Below, one piece after another: positions 8,113-16,186 of a stretch of DNA of 64,000 nucleotides. Made by a program: the position numbers and the translations under genes. The stretch's first letter is position 1. Each line of letters opens with the position of its first letter. This DNA is from Pedobacter foliorum. GTDB taxonomy: Bacteria > Bacteroidota > Bacteroidia > Sphingobacteriales > Sphingobacteriaceae. A model generated the notes under the pieces. The model saw only the letters and a list, made by a program, of their open reading frames with translations. It was not told the origin of the DNA and did not search any database. Location: positions 744,001 to 808,000 of the forward strand of contig NZ_JABSNU010000001.1 in the NCBI RefSeq assembly GCF_013266735.1. The letters are read 5' to 3'.

Positions 8113-8772
8113 ATGAGAACAATCATACTATTATTGGCTATATGCTTAACAACATTTTCAAGCTGTAATAACGCCTCCACATTCCAAGACATTGAGGTAA
8201 AACAGCCTCATGAAGGGGAGCTATCACAAGAATTTGAAAATTCTAAAAGTCCGGATACTACGATGGCATCCCCCCAACAACCTGTTTCAGAAGAAGATCG
8301 TCTAGGTAGCGAAGGATGGAAAACTAGCGATCTTTCAAATGGAGCAATGCCAGACTGTTACAATTATCGTCCTAGATATGGAGAGTTGAACAATAAGCTT
8401 GTTGTAACAGTAGGTGGTGGTACAGCCGTTGTAATTAAAATGATGTCTATCTCTTCTAATCGGTGTATTAGGTATGTTTTTATAAATAGTGGCAGCACAT
8501 ATGCAATAAAAAACCTGCCTGAGGACCAATATTATTTAAAAATCGCATATGGCAAAAAATGGATTTCAAAAGCAGAAGATGGGAAGTGCTTAGGGAAATT
8601 TATGTCTAATGCATTATATGAAAAGGGTGAAGATATTTTGGATTTTAATAGACAAAAGGTTGCCACAGGATATAATATTCCAAGCTTTAGTTTAGAATTA
8701 GATGTCATTTCAAACTCAAGCGTTGACTCATTTAATTCGAGTGGAATTACAGAAGACGATTTTAATAATTAA
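8113..8772 (+). CDS. Hypothetical lipoprotein
   Basis: The 219-aa product begins with a lipoprotein signal ending TTFSSC, with the lipidated cysteine at position 18. An acidic, low-complexity linker (about 25-65) is followed by a globular domain with two cysteines and beta-rich stretches (LVVTVGGGTAVVIKMM, CIRYVFINSGSTYAI). It has no recognised family. It is the last gene of the run that starts at 2618. If it is truly in that operon, it would place one component in the periplasm or outer membrane. A 144-bp gap then separates it from the next gene. Confidence 0.68.
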   Translation: MRTIILLLAICLTTFSSCNNASTFQDIEVKQPHEGELSQEFENSKSPDTTMASPQQPVSEEDRLGSEGWKTSDLSNGAMPDCYNYRPRYGELNNKLVVTVGGGTAVVIKMMSISSNRCIRYVFINSGSTYAIKNLPEDQYYLKIAYGKKWISKAEDGKCLGKFMSNALYEKGEDILDFNRQKVATGYNIPSFSLELDVISNSSVDSFNSSGITEDDFNN

Positions 8773-8916
8773 TTCGATTTTTATTATCTTTTAGTTGACA
8801 TATAACTATTTTGAGTTAATTATTGCTTTTCTGAGGTAAATTGGTAATATTTGAGTTAACCAGATATTGTATTTGTATCGTAGGGATGCAAATAGATTTT
8901 TTAACGCTACTCAATC

Positions 8917-9255
8917 ATGAAAAATCTTTTAGTGTTGATGCTGTTTAGCAGCATGTTTTCCTTTACCAATATCTCACCGTTTGTTGAGAAAACTACTGGC
9001 TATGGATATGTCGCAACTTGTAGGGGTGCCGATAATTGCAGGGCTTGTAGTTCATGCAAGTATTGCGGCCATTGCAACTCAGGGGGGAGTTGTGGCGTAT
9101 GCTCTCCTAAATCGCCATCTTCCAATACGCTAATTTCTAACCCCAAACCACAAGCAAATACATCAGCTAGCTCCCAATGTAAGGGGATCACTAAGAAAGG
9201 AGCTCAATGCAAGCGTATGGTTAAGGGGGGCGGATACTGTTACCAGCATAAATGA
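8917..9255 (+). CDS. Secreted cysteine-rich protein with C-terminal DUF5763 motif
   Basis: The 112-aa precursor starts with a signal-like segment (about residues 1-20). A dense cysteine cluster follows at about 35-63 (CRGADNCRACSSCKYCGHC), then a Ser/Pro/Asn linker. The C-terminal CKGITKKGAQCKRMV, continuing to GGGYCYQHK, matches the DUF5763 pattern of C, TxKG, C, GxC and H, a likely zinc-binding knuckle. The function is unknown. The many cysteines in an exported protein suggest either disulfides or metal binding. Confidence 0.72.
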   Translation: MKNLLVLMLFSSMFSFTNISPFVEKTTGYGYVATCRGADNCRACSSCKYCGHCNSGGSCGVCSPKSPSSNTLISNPKPQANTSASSQCKGITKKGAQCKRMVKGGGYCYQHK

Positions 9256-9287
9256 ACATAATATTCTATTACTTAACCAAATAAACT

Positions 9288-10355
9288 ATGGACTTTAAAG
9301 ATCAAATTGCACAATTGGCCGCTCGGGTAGAGAAGATGGTCCCACAGATTCAGACTGAAGAAGCTACAAAGAATGCATTAGTAATGCCTTTTATACAAAT
9401 CATGGGTTTTGATGTATTTAATCCATTCGAGGTAAATCCTGAGTTTATAGCGGATATAGGTATCAAAAAAGGGGAGAAGGTTGATTATGCAATCATGAAA
9501 GATGGCGAGCCTATCATTATTATTGAATGTAAACATCATCTGGAAAAATTAGATCCTCATAACTCTCAATTGTTTAGATATTTCCATGTATGCAAAGCTA
9601 AATTTGGATTGTTAACCAATGGATTGGTTTATCGTTTCTATACAGATTTGAATGATGCAAACAAGATGGACGAGAAGCCTTTTTTTGAATTTAATATCTC
9701 TGAAATTAAAGAAGCGCAAATAGAAGAGCTGAAGAAGTTTCACAAATCCTATTTCGATGTAGAAAACATATCCAATACCGCTTCCGACCTTAAATATACC
9801 AACGAGTTAAAAGCGCTCATTACATCTGAATTAAGAAATCCTTCCACTGTATTTGTAAAGCACTTTGCTAATCAGGTATACCAAGGTAAGCTGACTGAGA
9901 AAATTCTAAACCAGTTTACGGAATTGGTTAAACGTTCCTCAAATCAGGTTCTAAATGATGCGATTACAGATCGTCTAAAAACCGCATTAGTGAAAGAAGA
10001 GGCAAACAGCAACGAAACAGAGGGGAAGGTTACCGCAGAACCGGTAATGGCTTCAGAGAATGGTGTTGTAACAACAGAAGAAGAGATCGAGGGATTCTTT
10101 ATTGTTAAGTCAATATTGAGGGAGATAATAGAACCTAAACGGATTACACATCGTGATGCACTATCTTATTTTGCAATATTATTAGATGATAATAACCGCA
10201 AAACGATTTGTAGGCTGTATCTCGGAAATAAGAAATATTTGGTTGTTCTCGATGAGAACAAGAAGGAAGTGAAGTATGAAATAAACTCAATTGATGAGAT
10301 ATATGGGCATGCTAATTTGTTAAAATTAGTGATAGAGAGGTTGGAAAAGAAATAG
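9288..10355 (+). CDS. HsdR N-terminal-type PD-(D/E)XK endonuclease, stand-alone
   Basis: The first 160 residues resemble the type I restriction R-subunit N-terminal nuclease domain: VDYAIMKDGEP with D66 and IIIECKHH with E80 and K82, the PD-(D/E)XK core. A helical middle section and a C-terminal domain (about 260-355, RITHRDALSYFAILLDDNNRKT) follow. There is no helicase motor and no HsdM or HsdS nearby, so this is not a complete type I system. Short proteins of this kind are usually annotated as restriction endonucleases of unknown specificity. It sits 32 bp after the DUF5763 gene. A defence role is plausible but unproven. Confidence 0.8.
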   Translation: MDFKDQIAQLAARVEKMVPQIQTEEATKNALVMPFIQIMGFDVFNPFEVNPEFIADIGIKKGEKVDYAIMKDGEPIIIIECKHHLEKLDPHNSQLFRYFHVCKAKFGLLTNGLVYRFYTDLNDANKMDEKPFFEFNISEIKEAQIEELKKFHKSYFDVENISNTASDLKYTNELKALITSELRNPSTVFVKHFANQVYQGKLTEKILNQFTELVKRSSNQVLNDAITDRLKTALVKEEANSNETEGKVTAEPVMASENGVVTTEEEIEGFFIVKSILREIIEPKRITHRDALSYFAILLDDNNRKTICRLYLGNKKYLVVLDENKKEVKYEINSIDEIYGHANLLKLVIERLEKK

Positions 10356-10472
10356 ATTTTATATAACCCTATCAGCAATTAAAACTCATTCCACCTTTTC
10401 TGACTTTTTTTCTATAATTTCAGCATCTTAATCAACGATTAATAAATTTCATCAATTTATTGATATTCCTGC

Positions 10473-10802
10473 ATGAAAGAAATAGAAGAGATCACAGCAA
10501 AGCTGATTGCGTTTCGAGACGAACGTGATTGGTCACAGTTTCACAATCCAAAAGATTTGGCGGTAGCCTTAAACATTGAAGCCGGTGAATTGCTCGAAGC
10601 CTATCTATGGAAAACCTCTGAAGAAGCGAAACCAGAGAAAGTAAAGGAAGAATTAGCAGATGTATTTGCTTACGCATTTCTATTGGCTGAAAAGTATGGC
10701 TTTGATGTGAAGCAAATCGTATTGGACAAAATCCAGAAAAATGCAACAAAGTACCCTGTTGACAAAGCAAAAGGAACTGCAACAAAATACAATGAACTAT
10801 GA
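10473..10802 (+). CDS. MazG-like nucleotide pyrophosphohydrolase
   Basis: This 109-aa protein has the all-alpha NTP pyrophosphatase pattern of the MazG/dCTPase (RS21-C6) group: NIEAGELLEA supplies E36 and E39, and EELADVFAY supplies E60 and D63, the EXXE/EXXD metal site. It should hydrolyse an NTP or dNTP to the monophosphate. The stop overlaps the start of the nuclease-ATPase gene by 4 bp, so the two are coupled. That pairing suggests a shared task, such as removal of modified or surplus nucleotides during phage infection (inference). Confidence 0.87.
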   Translation: MKEIEEITAKLIAFRDERDWSQFHNPKDLAVALNIEAGELLEAYLWKTSEEAKPEKVKEELADVFAYAFLLAEKYGFDVKQIVLDKIQKNATKYPVDKAKGTATKYNEL

Positions 10803-12706
10803 GACTATACGCAGGTTCCTCAGCTAATTTTATAGCGCTAAATGTCAACAACCAAATCGCCGACCTGTTAAAAGTAGAATTCCTCAAGCAATTTGGATTT
10901 CAGCCATCACAAAACGAAGTGATGTCCTGGCGAAACTCTTTATTCCGTCTTTCGGATATTATGGAGCGTGCTAACCTTACAGATCAGGGCGTAATGGTAG
11001 AATACAAATTACCACTCAGTGGTAAGCGTATCGATGTGGTAATCTGCGGTAAAGATGAAGATCAGAAAAAAAATGCTGTCATAGTCGAGTTAAAACAATG
11101 GGATAAATGCAGCTTTACAGATTACGACAGTGATTACGTAGTCACCTGGGTAGGAGGAGGTAATAGGCCCATACTTCACCCAAGTGTTCAGGTTGGGAAT
11201 TACATGTATTACTTGCAGGATAATAGCACTGTGTTTTACGAGGGGGATCAACCTGTAGGATTATCTGCATGTAGCTACCTCCACAATTATACCTTTCTTA
11301 AAGACGATGTATTAACAGATGCACGTTTTGAACAAGCCCTAAGCCGATTTCCTGTGTTTACATCTGACGATAGAACGGAACTATCCAGCTTTATCACCAG
11401 CAAAGTGAAACATGGTGATGGGATGCAAGTATTGGCTGAGATCGAGGATAGTCGTTTAAGACCTTCAAAGAAGCTCCTGAAGCAAGTTTCTACTGTAATT
11501 AAGCAGAAGCTGAAAGGAGAACTGAAATTGTTTGGCCGGGCTAAGGCTCAGGGCGATTATATATTGCTCGATGAACAATTGATTGTCTACGACGCCGTCA
11601 TGAGCATTGTACAAAAAGGACTGGAGCATAAGCAAAAACATGCCATTATCGTTAAAGGAGGTGCTGGTACGGGTAAGTCAGTTATTGGTTTGCAGTTACT
11701 CGCAGATCTTACCGCTTTAAACCTTAATGCACATTATGCTACCGGATCTAAAGCATTTACAGAAACCTTACGAAAAATATTAGGACCAAACTCCAATAGT
11801 CTTCTAAAATACTTTATGTCTTATGGCGAAGCAAAATCTAATGAAATCGATATTTTATTGATGGATGAAGCGCATCGTATTCGTGAAAAGACTGGATATC
11901 CTTTTAAATCAACAGGTAAGCTACAAGTTCAGGATCTATTAAATGCAGCTAAAGTATCCGTTTTCCTGATCGATGACTATCAAGTCGTACGCAAGGGAGA
12001 AATAGGCTCCGCTGCATTTATTAAAGAGCAGGCTGAGGCTGCAGGATGTAAAGTATACGAGTACGACTTACAGGCGCAATTTCGCAACGGAGGATCAGAA
12101 CGCTATAGTGATTGGATAGATCATATGCTAAAGATTCGTAATACAGCGCATCCGGAGTGGATAGACGAGCCTAATTTTAAGTTTGTTATTATGGATTCGC
12201 CTGAAGCATTAGAAGCTGTAATAAGGGCTAAAGTTAAAGAAGGATTTACCGCAAGAATCAGCGCTGGATTCTGTTGGCCATGGTCCAAGCAGCTGGATGA
12301 GAACAGGGAGTTAATCAATGACGTTCAAATTGGAGATTATTCAAGGCCATGGAACGCACAAGAAGGATTAACAGGAATGCGTAAGGGTATTCCCAAGTCT
12401 CAATATTGGGCTTATGATGAAGGTGGGGTAGATCAAGTTGGTTGTGTTTATACAGCTCAAGGCTTTGAGTTTGATTATTCAGGAGTGATTTTTGGCAAAG
12501 ATCTTCGTTATAATCCTGACACAGCGGAGTGGGAAGGCTTCCCAGAATTTAGCTATGACGGTCAGGTAAAAAGCAGTAAAGACTTTCTACAACTTGTAAA
12601 AAACACTTATCGTGTCCTTTTGGGTCGTGGCATGAGTGCTTGCTATGTTTATTTCATGGATAAGGAGACAGAAAGATATTTTAGAAGCAGGATAAGGAAA
12701 GATTAG
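10799..12706 (+). CDS. PD-(D/E)XK nuclease fused to DUF2075 helicase-like ATPase
   Basis: The 635-aa protein has two parts. The N-terminal ~200 residues contain a nuclease-like core (RIDVVICG with D79, VIVELKQW with E97 and K99). From about 275 a DUF2075-type P-loop ATPase follows: Walker A GGAGTGKS at 287-294, Walker B LLMDEAHRI with D356/E357, the late helicase motif YTAQGFEFDYSGVIFG near 553-570, and the closing YRVLLGRGMSACYVYF. It belongs to superfamily 1-like ATPases, related to those in Schlafen-group proteins. It is coupled by a 4-bp overlap to the pyrophosphohydrolase. The domain calls are strong; the defence role is an inference from the fusion and its neighbours. Confidence 0.85.
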   Translation: MRLYAGSSANFIALNVNNQIADLLKVEFLKQFGFQPSQNEVMSWRNSLFRLSDIMERANLTDQGVMVEYKLPLSGKRIDVVICGKDEDQKKNAVIVELKQWDKCSFTDYDSDYVVTWVGGGNRPILHPSVQVGNYMYYLQDNSTVFYEGDQPVGLSACSYLHNYTFLKDDVLTDARFEQALSRFPVFTSDDRTELSSFITSKVKHGDGMQVLAEIEDSRLRPSKKLLKQVSTVIKQKLKGELKLFGRAKAQGDYILLDEQLIVYDAVMSIVQKGLEHKQKHAIIVKGGAGTGKSVIGLQLLADLTALNLNAHYATGSKAFTETLRKILGPNSNSLLKYFMSYGEAKSNEIDILLMDEAHRIREKTGYPFKSTGKLQVQDLLNAAKVSVFLIDDYQVVRKGEIGSAAFIKEQAEAAGCKVYEYDLQAQFRNGGSERYSDWIDHMLKIRNTAHPEWIDEPNFKFVIMDSPEALEAVIRAKVKEGFTARISAGFCWPWSKQLDENRELINDVQIGDYSRPWNAQEGLTGMRKGIPKSQYWAYDEGGVDQVGCVYTAQGFEFDYSGVIFGKDLRYNPDTAEWEGFPEFSYDGQVKSSKDFLQLVKNTYRVLLGRGMSACYVYFMDKETERYFRSRIRKD

Positions 12707-12904
12707 GAGTTTAGCAATACCCATTCTTTAAGGAAACTTAAACCAGATTAAAGCAAATAAGCTTGAACAATCCCGTTCCCATTTGGTATCTTTTGATACA
12801 ACTGTTACATTCAGGAAAGTTGCCTTTGAATCTACCTCAAAGCTTTAAATTTCAAATTTTGTCTTAATTTTTGTATTTTTACACTAAATCATCGATTTAA
12901 AAAT

Positions 12905-13168
12905 ATGTCAGATTTAGAGCTTGAAACTAAACATGAGAAATATCTGATTACAATCAGAAATCTGAGGGCAAATAATTTCAGTAAGGATCTGCCATTTCTT
13001 ATTCTTTCCGAAAGTCTCCCTGAAGGACAAGTTTATAAAGAATTTGCTGATGGACGCATCGAAATCCAAGAAGTTGTATCTGCTGGAAAAAAATTCCGTA
13101 CACGAGTAATTAAGGTTCTTAAGGGATTGCAGGCAGATAGCGTCCGTAAAGCTTATGGATTACTCTAA
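12905..13168 (+). CDS. Probable antitoxin-like partner of the zeta-type toxin
   Basis: This 87-aa soluble protein is charged and mostly helical or beta (ELETKHEKYLITIRNLRANN, GRIEIQEVVSAGKKFRTRV). No DNA-binding motif is obvious. It overlaps by 14 bp the start of the zeta-kinase reading frame, the arrangement of a toxin-antitoxin operon in which the small first gene is the antidote. I cannot match it to the classical epsilon antitoxin. The frame is intact even though the toxin is broken. Confidence 0.62.
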   Translation: MSDLELETKHEKYLITIRNLRANNFSKDLPFLILSESLPEGQVYKEFADGRIEIQEVVSAGKKFRTRVIKVLKGLQADSVRKAYGLL

Positions 13169-13787
13169 GCCCACTCTGCTAGTAATTTCGGGCCCTAATG
13201 GTGCAGGCAAGTCAACTCATATTCAGACCATGCTACCTGACTTTTTTGAGGGATTGTTGTCTTTTGATAGAGTCGAACTCGGGTAGACTTTGAATTAGAG
13301 CTTCAGACAAAAGGGGTTCTAAAAACAGATATAATTCCTCGTGCTACTCGCATGATGGAGGAAAAGCTTTTTGAGGAAATGAAAAAAGCTATAAAGAATA
13401 ACGAGCATTTCGTATTAGAGACCCCACTCTCACATCCCGATTATTGGAAGTATATAGATATGTTTGAATCAGCTGGTTACCAGGTTCAATTGAATTAGAG
13501 ATTGTATTGGTAGGGTCGAACAAAGAGTTCTTGAAGGTGGGCATCTTGTCAGACCAGATACAATTAAAGGTGTATTTAATGATAATCTGATGCATATAAA
13601 TAGTCAGTATCAAAGTTTTCAAAGGATAGAACTCTATGACGGAATGCTAGTACCGACCTTGCTTTGTAGTTTAGATAACAACATCATTGAATACTTATCT
13701 CCTAAAGCACTAAAGAAAGCTTGGATCAAAAAGGGATTACCATTGTTGTATGCACAACTCAAAAACTTCAAAGTAAAAAATAGTTAG
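13155..13787 (+). pseudogene. Zeta-toxin family kinase, frameshifted in at least two places
   Basis: Three pieces in two frames read as one zeta-type kinase. Piece one (13155-13286) starts MDYSKPTLLVISGPNGAGKST, with the P-loop, and stops at TAG 13284-13286. Piece two (13286-13498, another frame) continues VDFELELQTKG and FVLETPLSHPDYW, then stops. Piece three (about 13494-13787, back in the first frame) reads GRVEQRVLEGGHLVRPDTIKG and ends with KKAWIKKGLPLLYAQL. The order and content match zeta toxins (UDP-sugar kinases). A short stretch seems to be missing between pieces two and three. As written, no full toxin can be made. Sequencing error is the alternative. Confidence 0.85.
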
Positions 13788-13985
13788 GCTAGCAACAATT
13801 ATCTGTAACAGAGTCTGGATGGAATCGGATTATGATCAAAGTACTAGGTTGCATTATCCATTGGAGTTCCTATTTTCTGTTGATCCTACAGCTGAAAAAA
13901 ATAGATTTATCTTTTTTAAAAAAGAATGTCCAATTTTACTTGTTGGGTTGTCACTGTTTGATATCACATTAAAAATTAAAGGAAT

Positions 13986-14336
13986 ATGAATGAATTTTTA
14001 TTGATTTTCAGAAGAGATTTCACCAATAAGGAAGCACAGCCATCTCCTGAGGAATTGCAACATTCGATTAAAGCCTGGCAAAACTGGTTCGGCGGGATTG
14101 CGGCGCAGAATAAACTGGCAAGACCTTTACAGCGTTGGGATATTGCCGGTCAAGTGGTAAAATCAGATAAGCAAGTGATCAACGGTCCCTTTGTGGAGAT
14201 CAAGGAATCTATCGGAGGTTTGATCATTGTCAGGGCAGAAAACTATGAAGAAGCTGTTGAAATTGCACAGAACTGCCCGATCCTGGAGCTAGGTGGAAAT
14301 GTAGAGGTACGGATGGCTACAGAGCCTGAAGGTTAA
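13986..14336 (+). CDS. YCII/DGPF-domain protein
   Basis: This 116-aa protein has the YCII-related alpha/beta fold: MNEFLLIFRRDF, LARPLQRWD and the DGPF-like signature NGPFVEIKESIGG at about 61-74. In many bacteria such proteins are encoded beside ECF42 sigma factors, and here the sigma gene starts 53 bp downstream. The exact biochemical role is unknown. Confidence 0.85.
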   Translation: MNEFLLIFRRDFTNKEAQPSPEELQHSIKAWQNWFGGIAAQNKLARPLQRWDIAGQVVKSDKQVINGPFVEIKESIGGLIIVRAENYEEAVEIAQNCPILELGGNVEVRMATEPEG

Positions 14337-14389
14337 ATTCCGGTGATGACATCTTTGCATTCGAGTGTAAACGCATTTTAGAGGTACAT

Positions 14390-15622
14390 ATGGAGCAACA
14401 TGAATTGATCCCAAACCTATTCAGGAACGAGTACCGAAAAATTGTTTGCGTACTTTGCCGTTTGTTTGGTATCGCTCACGTGGAAACAGCTGAGGATATT
14501 GTGAGTGATACTTTTCTTGCAGCTACGGAGATCTGGAGTGCAAGGGGAGTGCCGGAAAATCCAACTGCCTGGTTGTATACCGTCGCAAAGAACAAAACCA
14601 AAAATTACCTAAAGCGGGATAGTTTGTTCCAGCAGAAGCTATCTCCTGAGCTTCAGTATCAAGCAGAAAAAATGGAGGAATTTGAGCTGGATCTGTCCAT
14701 CAAAAATATAGGAGATAGCCAGCTGGCCATGATCTTTACCATATGTAATCCCCAGATATCTACTGAATCTCAGGTCGCGCTGGCGCTGAATCTGCTTTGC
14801 GGCTTTGGCATTCAGGAAATTGCCGATGCTTACCTAACCAATAAGGAAGTCATTTATAAAAGACTTAAGCGCGCAAAGGACCGGCTGAAAGCAGTAAATA
14901 TGAAGATTGAACAGCCAGGTTTAACGGAGATCAGCTTACGCATGGATACAGTACTGACCACCTTGTATCTCCTGTTTTCTGAAGGCTATTATTCTACTGC
15001 ACAAAATACGACACTCCGAAAGGATTTCTGCGCGGAAGCAATGCGTTTGGTCTACCTATTGGCGGATCAGGAAACGACAAATCTTCCAGAAGTAAATGCT
15101 TTGCTTTCCCTGATGTGCTTTCATGTTTCCCGCTTTGATACCCGTGCGACCCCAGAGGGAGAGGCCATTTTGTATGGTGATCAGGATGAAAGTCTATGGA
15201 ATCAGGAATTGATAGCGCAGGGTAAATATTACCTGGGTTTATCCGCCAGTGGCAGTCGGCTGACCAAGTATCATTTGGAAGCCGGCATTGCCTATTGGCA
15301 TACACATAAGGCAGACACCACTGAAAAATGGCAACAAATTCTTCAGCTTTACAACAACTTGCTGGTACTTGAATATTCGCCAATTGTGGCCTTAAACAGA
15401 ATGTTTGCACTGGCCAAAGTCGAGGGGAAAGTAACAGCTATTGCTGAAGCAGAAAAATTGAAACTGACCGGAAATCATTTTTACTATTCGCTGTTGGGTA
15501 ACTTGTATACAGATGTCGATGATGCACTTGCTTTACAGCATTACAAGCAGGCACTGCTACTGGCAAGTTCGGATGCTGATCAGCTAATCATCAGCAGACA
15601 CATCCGGCATCTGAATGGCTAA
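14390..15622 (+). CDS. ECF sigma factor of the DGPF-associated (ECF42) type
   Basis: The 410-aa protein is much longer than a standard ECF sigma factor. Residues 10-75 form sigma region 2 (ETAEDIVSDTFLAATEIW, NPTAWLYTVAKN). Region 4 follows at about 125-170 (GFGIQEIADAYLTNKEVIYKRLKRAKDRL). The long C-terminal domain has the DUF6596 part (LYLLFSEGYYST) and TPR-like helices. No anti-sigma gene is visible, in line with ECF42 factors being controlled by their own C-terminal extension. It overlaps the convergent DoxX gene by 4 bp. The YCII gene upstream is its expected regulon member. Confidence 0.88.
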   Translation: MEQHELIPNLFRNEYRKIVCVLCRLFGIAHVETAEDIVSDTFLAATEIWSARGVPENPTAWLYTVAKNKTKNYLKRDSLFQQKLSPELQYQAEKMEEFELDLSIKNIGDSQLAMIFTICNPQISTESQVALALNLLCGFGIQEIADAYLTNKEVIYKRLKRAKDRLKAVNMKIEQPGLTEISLRMDTVLTTLYLLFSEGYYSTAQNTTLRKDFCAEAMRLVYLLADQETTNLPEVNALLSLMCFHVSRFDTRATPEGEAILYGDQDESLWNQELIAQGKYYLGLSASGSRLTKYHLEAGIAYWHTHKADTTEKWQQILQLYNNLLVLEYSPIVALNRMFALAKVEGKVTAIAEAEKLKLTGNHFYYSLLGNLYTDVDDALALQHYKQALLLASSDADQLIISRHIRHLNG

Positions 15623-16068
15623 TCTTTATCCGATTTGTCCATCAAATTGTCCAGACTCCATTTGTAAGAAGGTAAAGAAGCAAGTAGCAAGGCACCGGCA
15701 CTGGCACTGAATACAGAATAGTTTAACGGCGCTTTCAGGCCAAGGACCAGGGTCATCATAAGCCCGAAGGACAACAACAATATAAAGCTTCCGATCGCAG
15801 TTGTCTTTGTTTTATAACCAACAATCAACAGCAGGCCAAACAGCGCTTCAGCTACTGTCGCGGTAATGCCCATAATATCGGAAAGCTGTTTTGGGAAAAA
15901 TGGGAGCAGGGTATGGGTGTACTGCTGAAAAGACGCCCAATTGCCCCAGGCAATATTTGCCTGTCCTGCCATACCCAGCCATCCAATTCTGTCCAGGACA
16001 GCAGAAAGGAAGGCAAGTCCTAATGCGATACGCAGGAATAGTTGTGCTGCATTGCTGTATTTTTTCAT
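15619..16068 (-). CDS. DoxX-family membrane protein
   Basis: This 149-aa protein has four membrane segments (about 8-24, 62-82, 88-108, 115-135) and the DoxX-type start QLFLRIALGLAFLSAVLDRIG. Such proteins are often linked to oxidative or thiol stress. It is convergent with the sigma factor and lies downstream of the SDR gene on the minus strand, separated from it by a likely terminator. Confidence 0.85.
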   Translation of the reverse strand: MKKYSNAAQLFLRIALGLAFLSAVLDRIGWLGMAGQANIAWGNWASFQQYTHTLLPFFPKQLSDIMGITATVAEALFGLLLIVGYKTKTTAIGSFILLLSFGLMMTLVLGLKAPLNYSVFSASAGALLLASLPSYKWSLDNLMDKSDKD

Positions 16069-16127
16069 GGGTTAAGCTTGCTTTTGTATGATGGATTCAA
16101 TGTACTCAAAAACTTTTGTTAAATGCG

Positions 16128-16160
16128 AAAGGCCGCCTGTTTTCTGGTCAGACGACCTTT
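16128..16160 (-). terminator. Probable intrinsic terminator for the SDR gene
   Basis: AAAGGCCGCCTG and CAGACGACCTTT form a 12-bp hairpin. On the plus strand two positions are C/A mismatches. On the minus-strand RNA both become U-G wobble pairs, so the helix closes fully only in the transcript of the minus-strand SDR gene. The sequence after it is moderately U-rich. Confidence 0.6.
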
Positions 16161-16186
16161 AGACATAGAAAGATTGTAATGCCTAC

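Noticed and set aside
9288..12706. Complete type I restriction-modification system
   Set aside because: There is no methyltransferase, specificity subunit or HsdR motor, and the ATPase present is of the DUF2075 kind.
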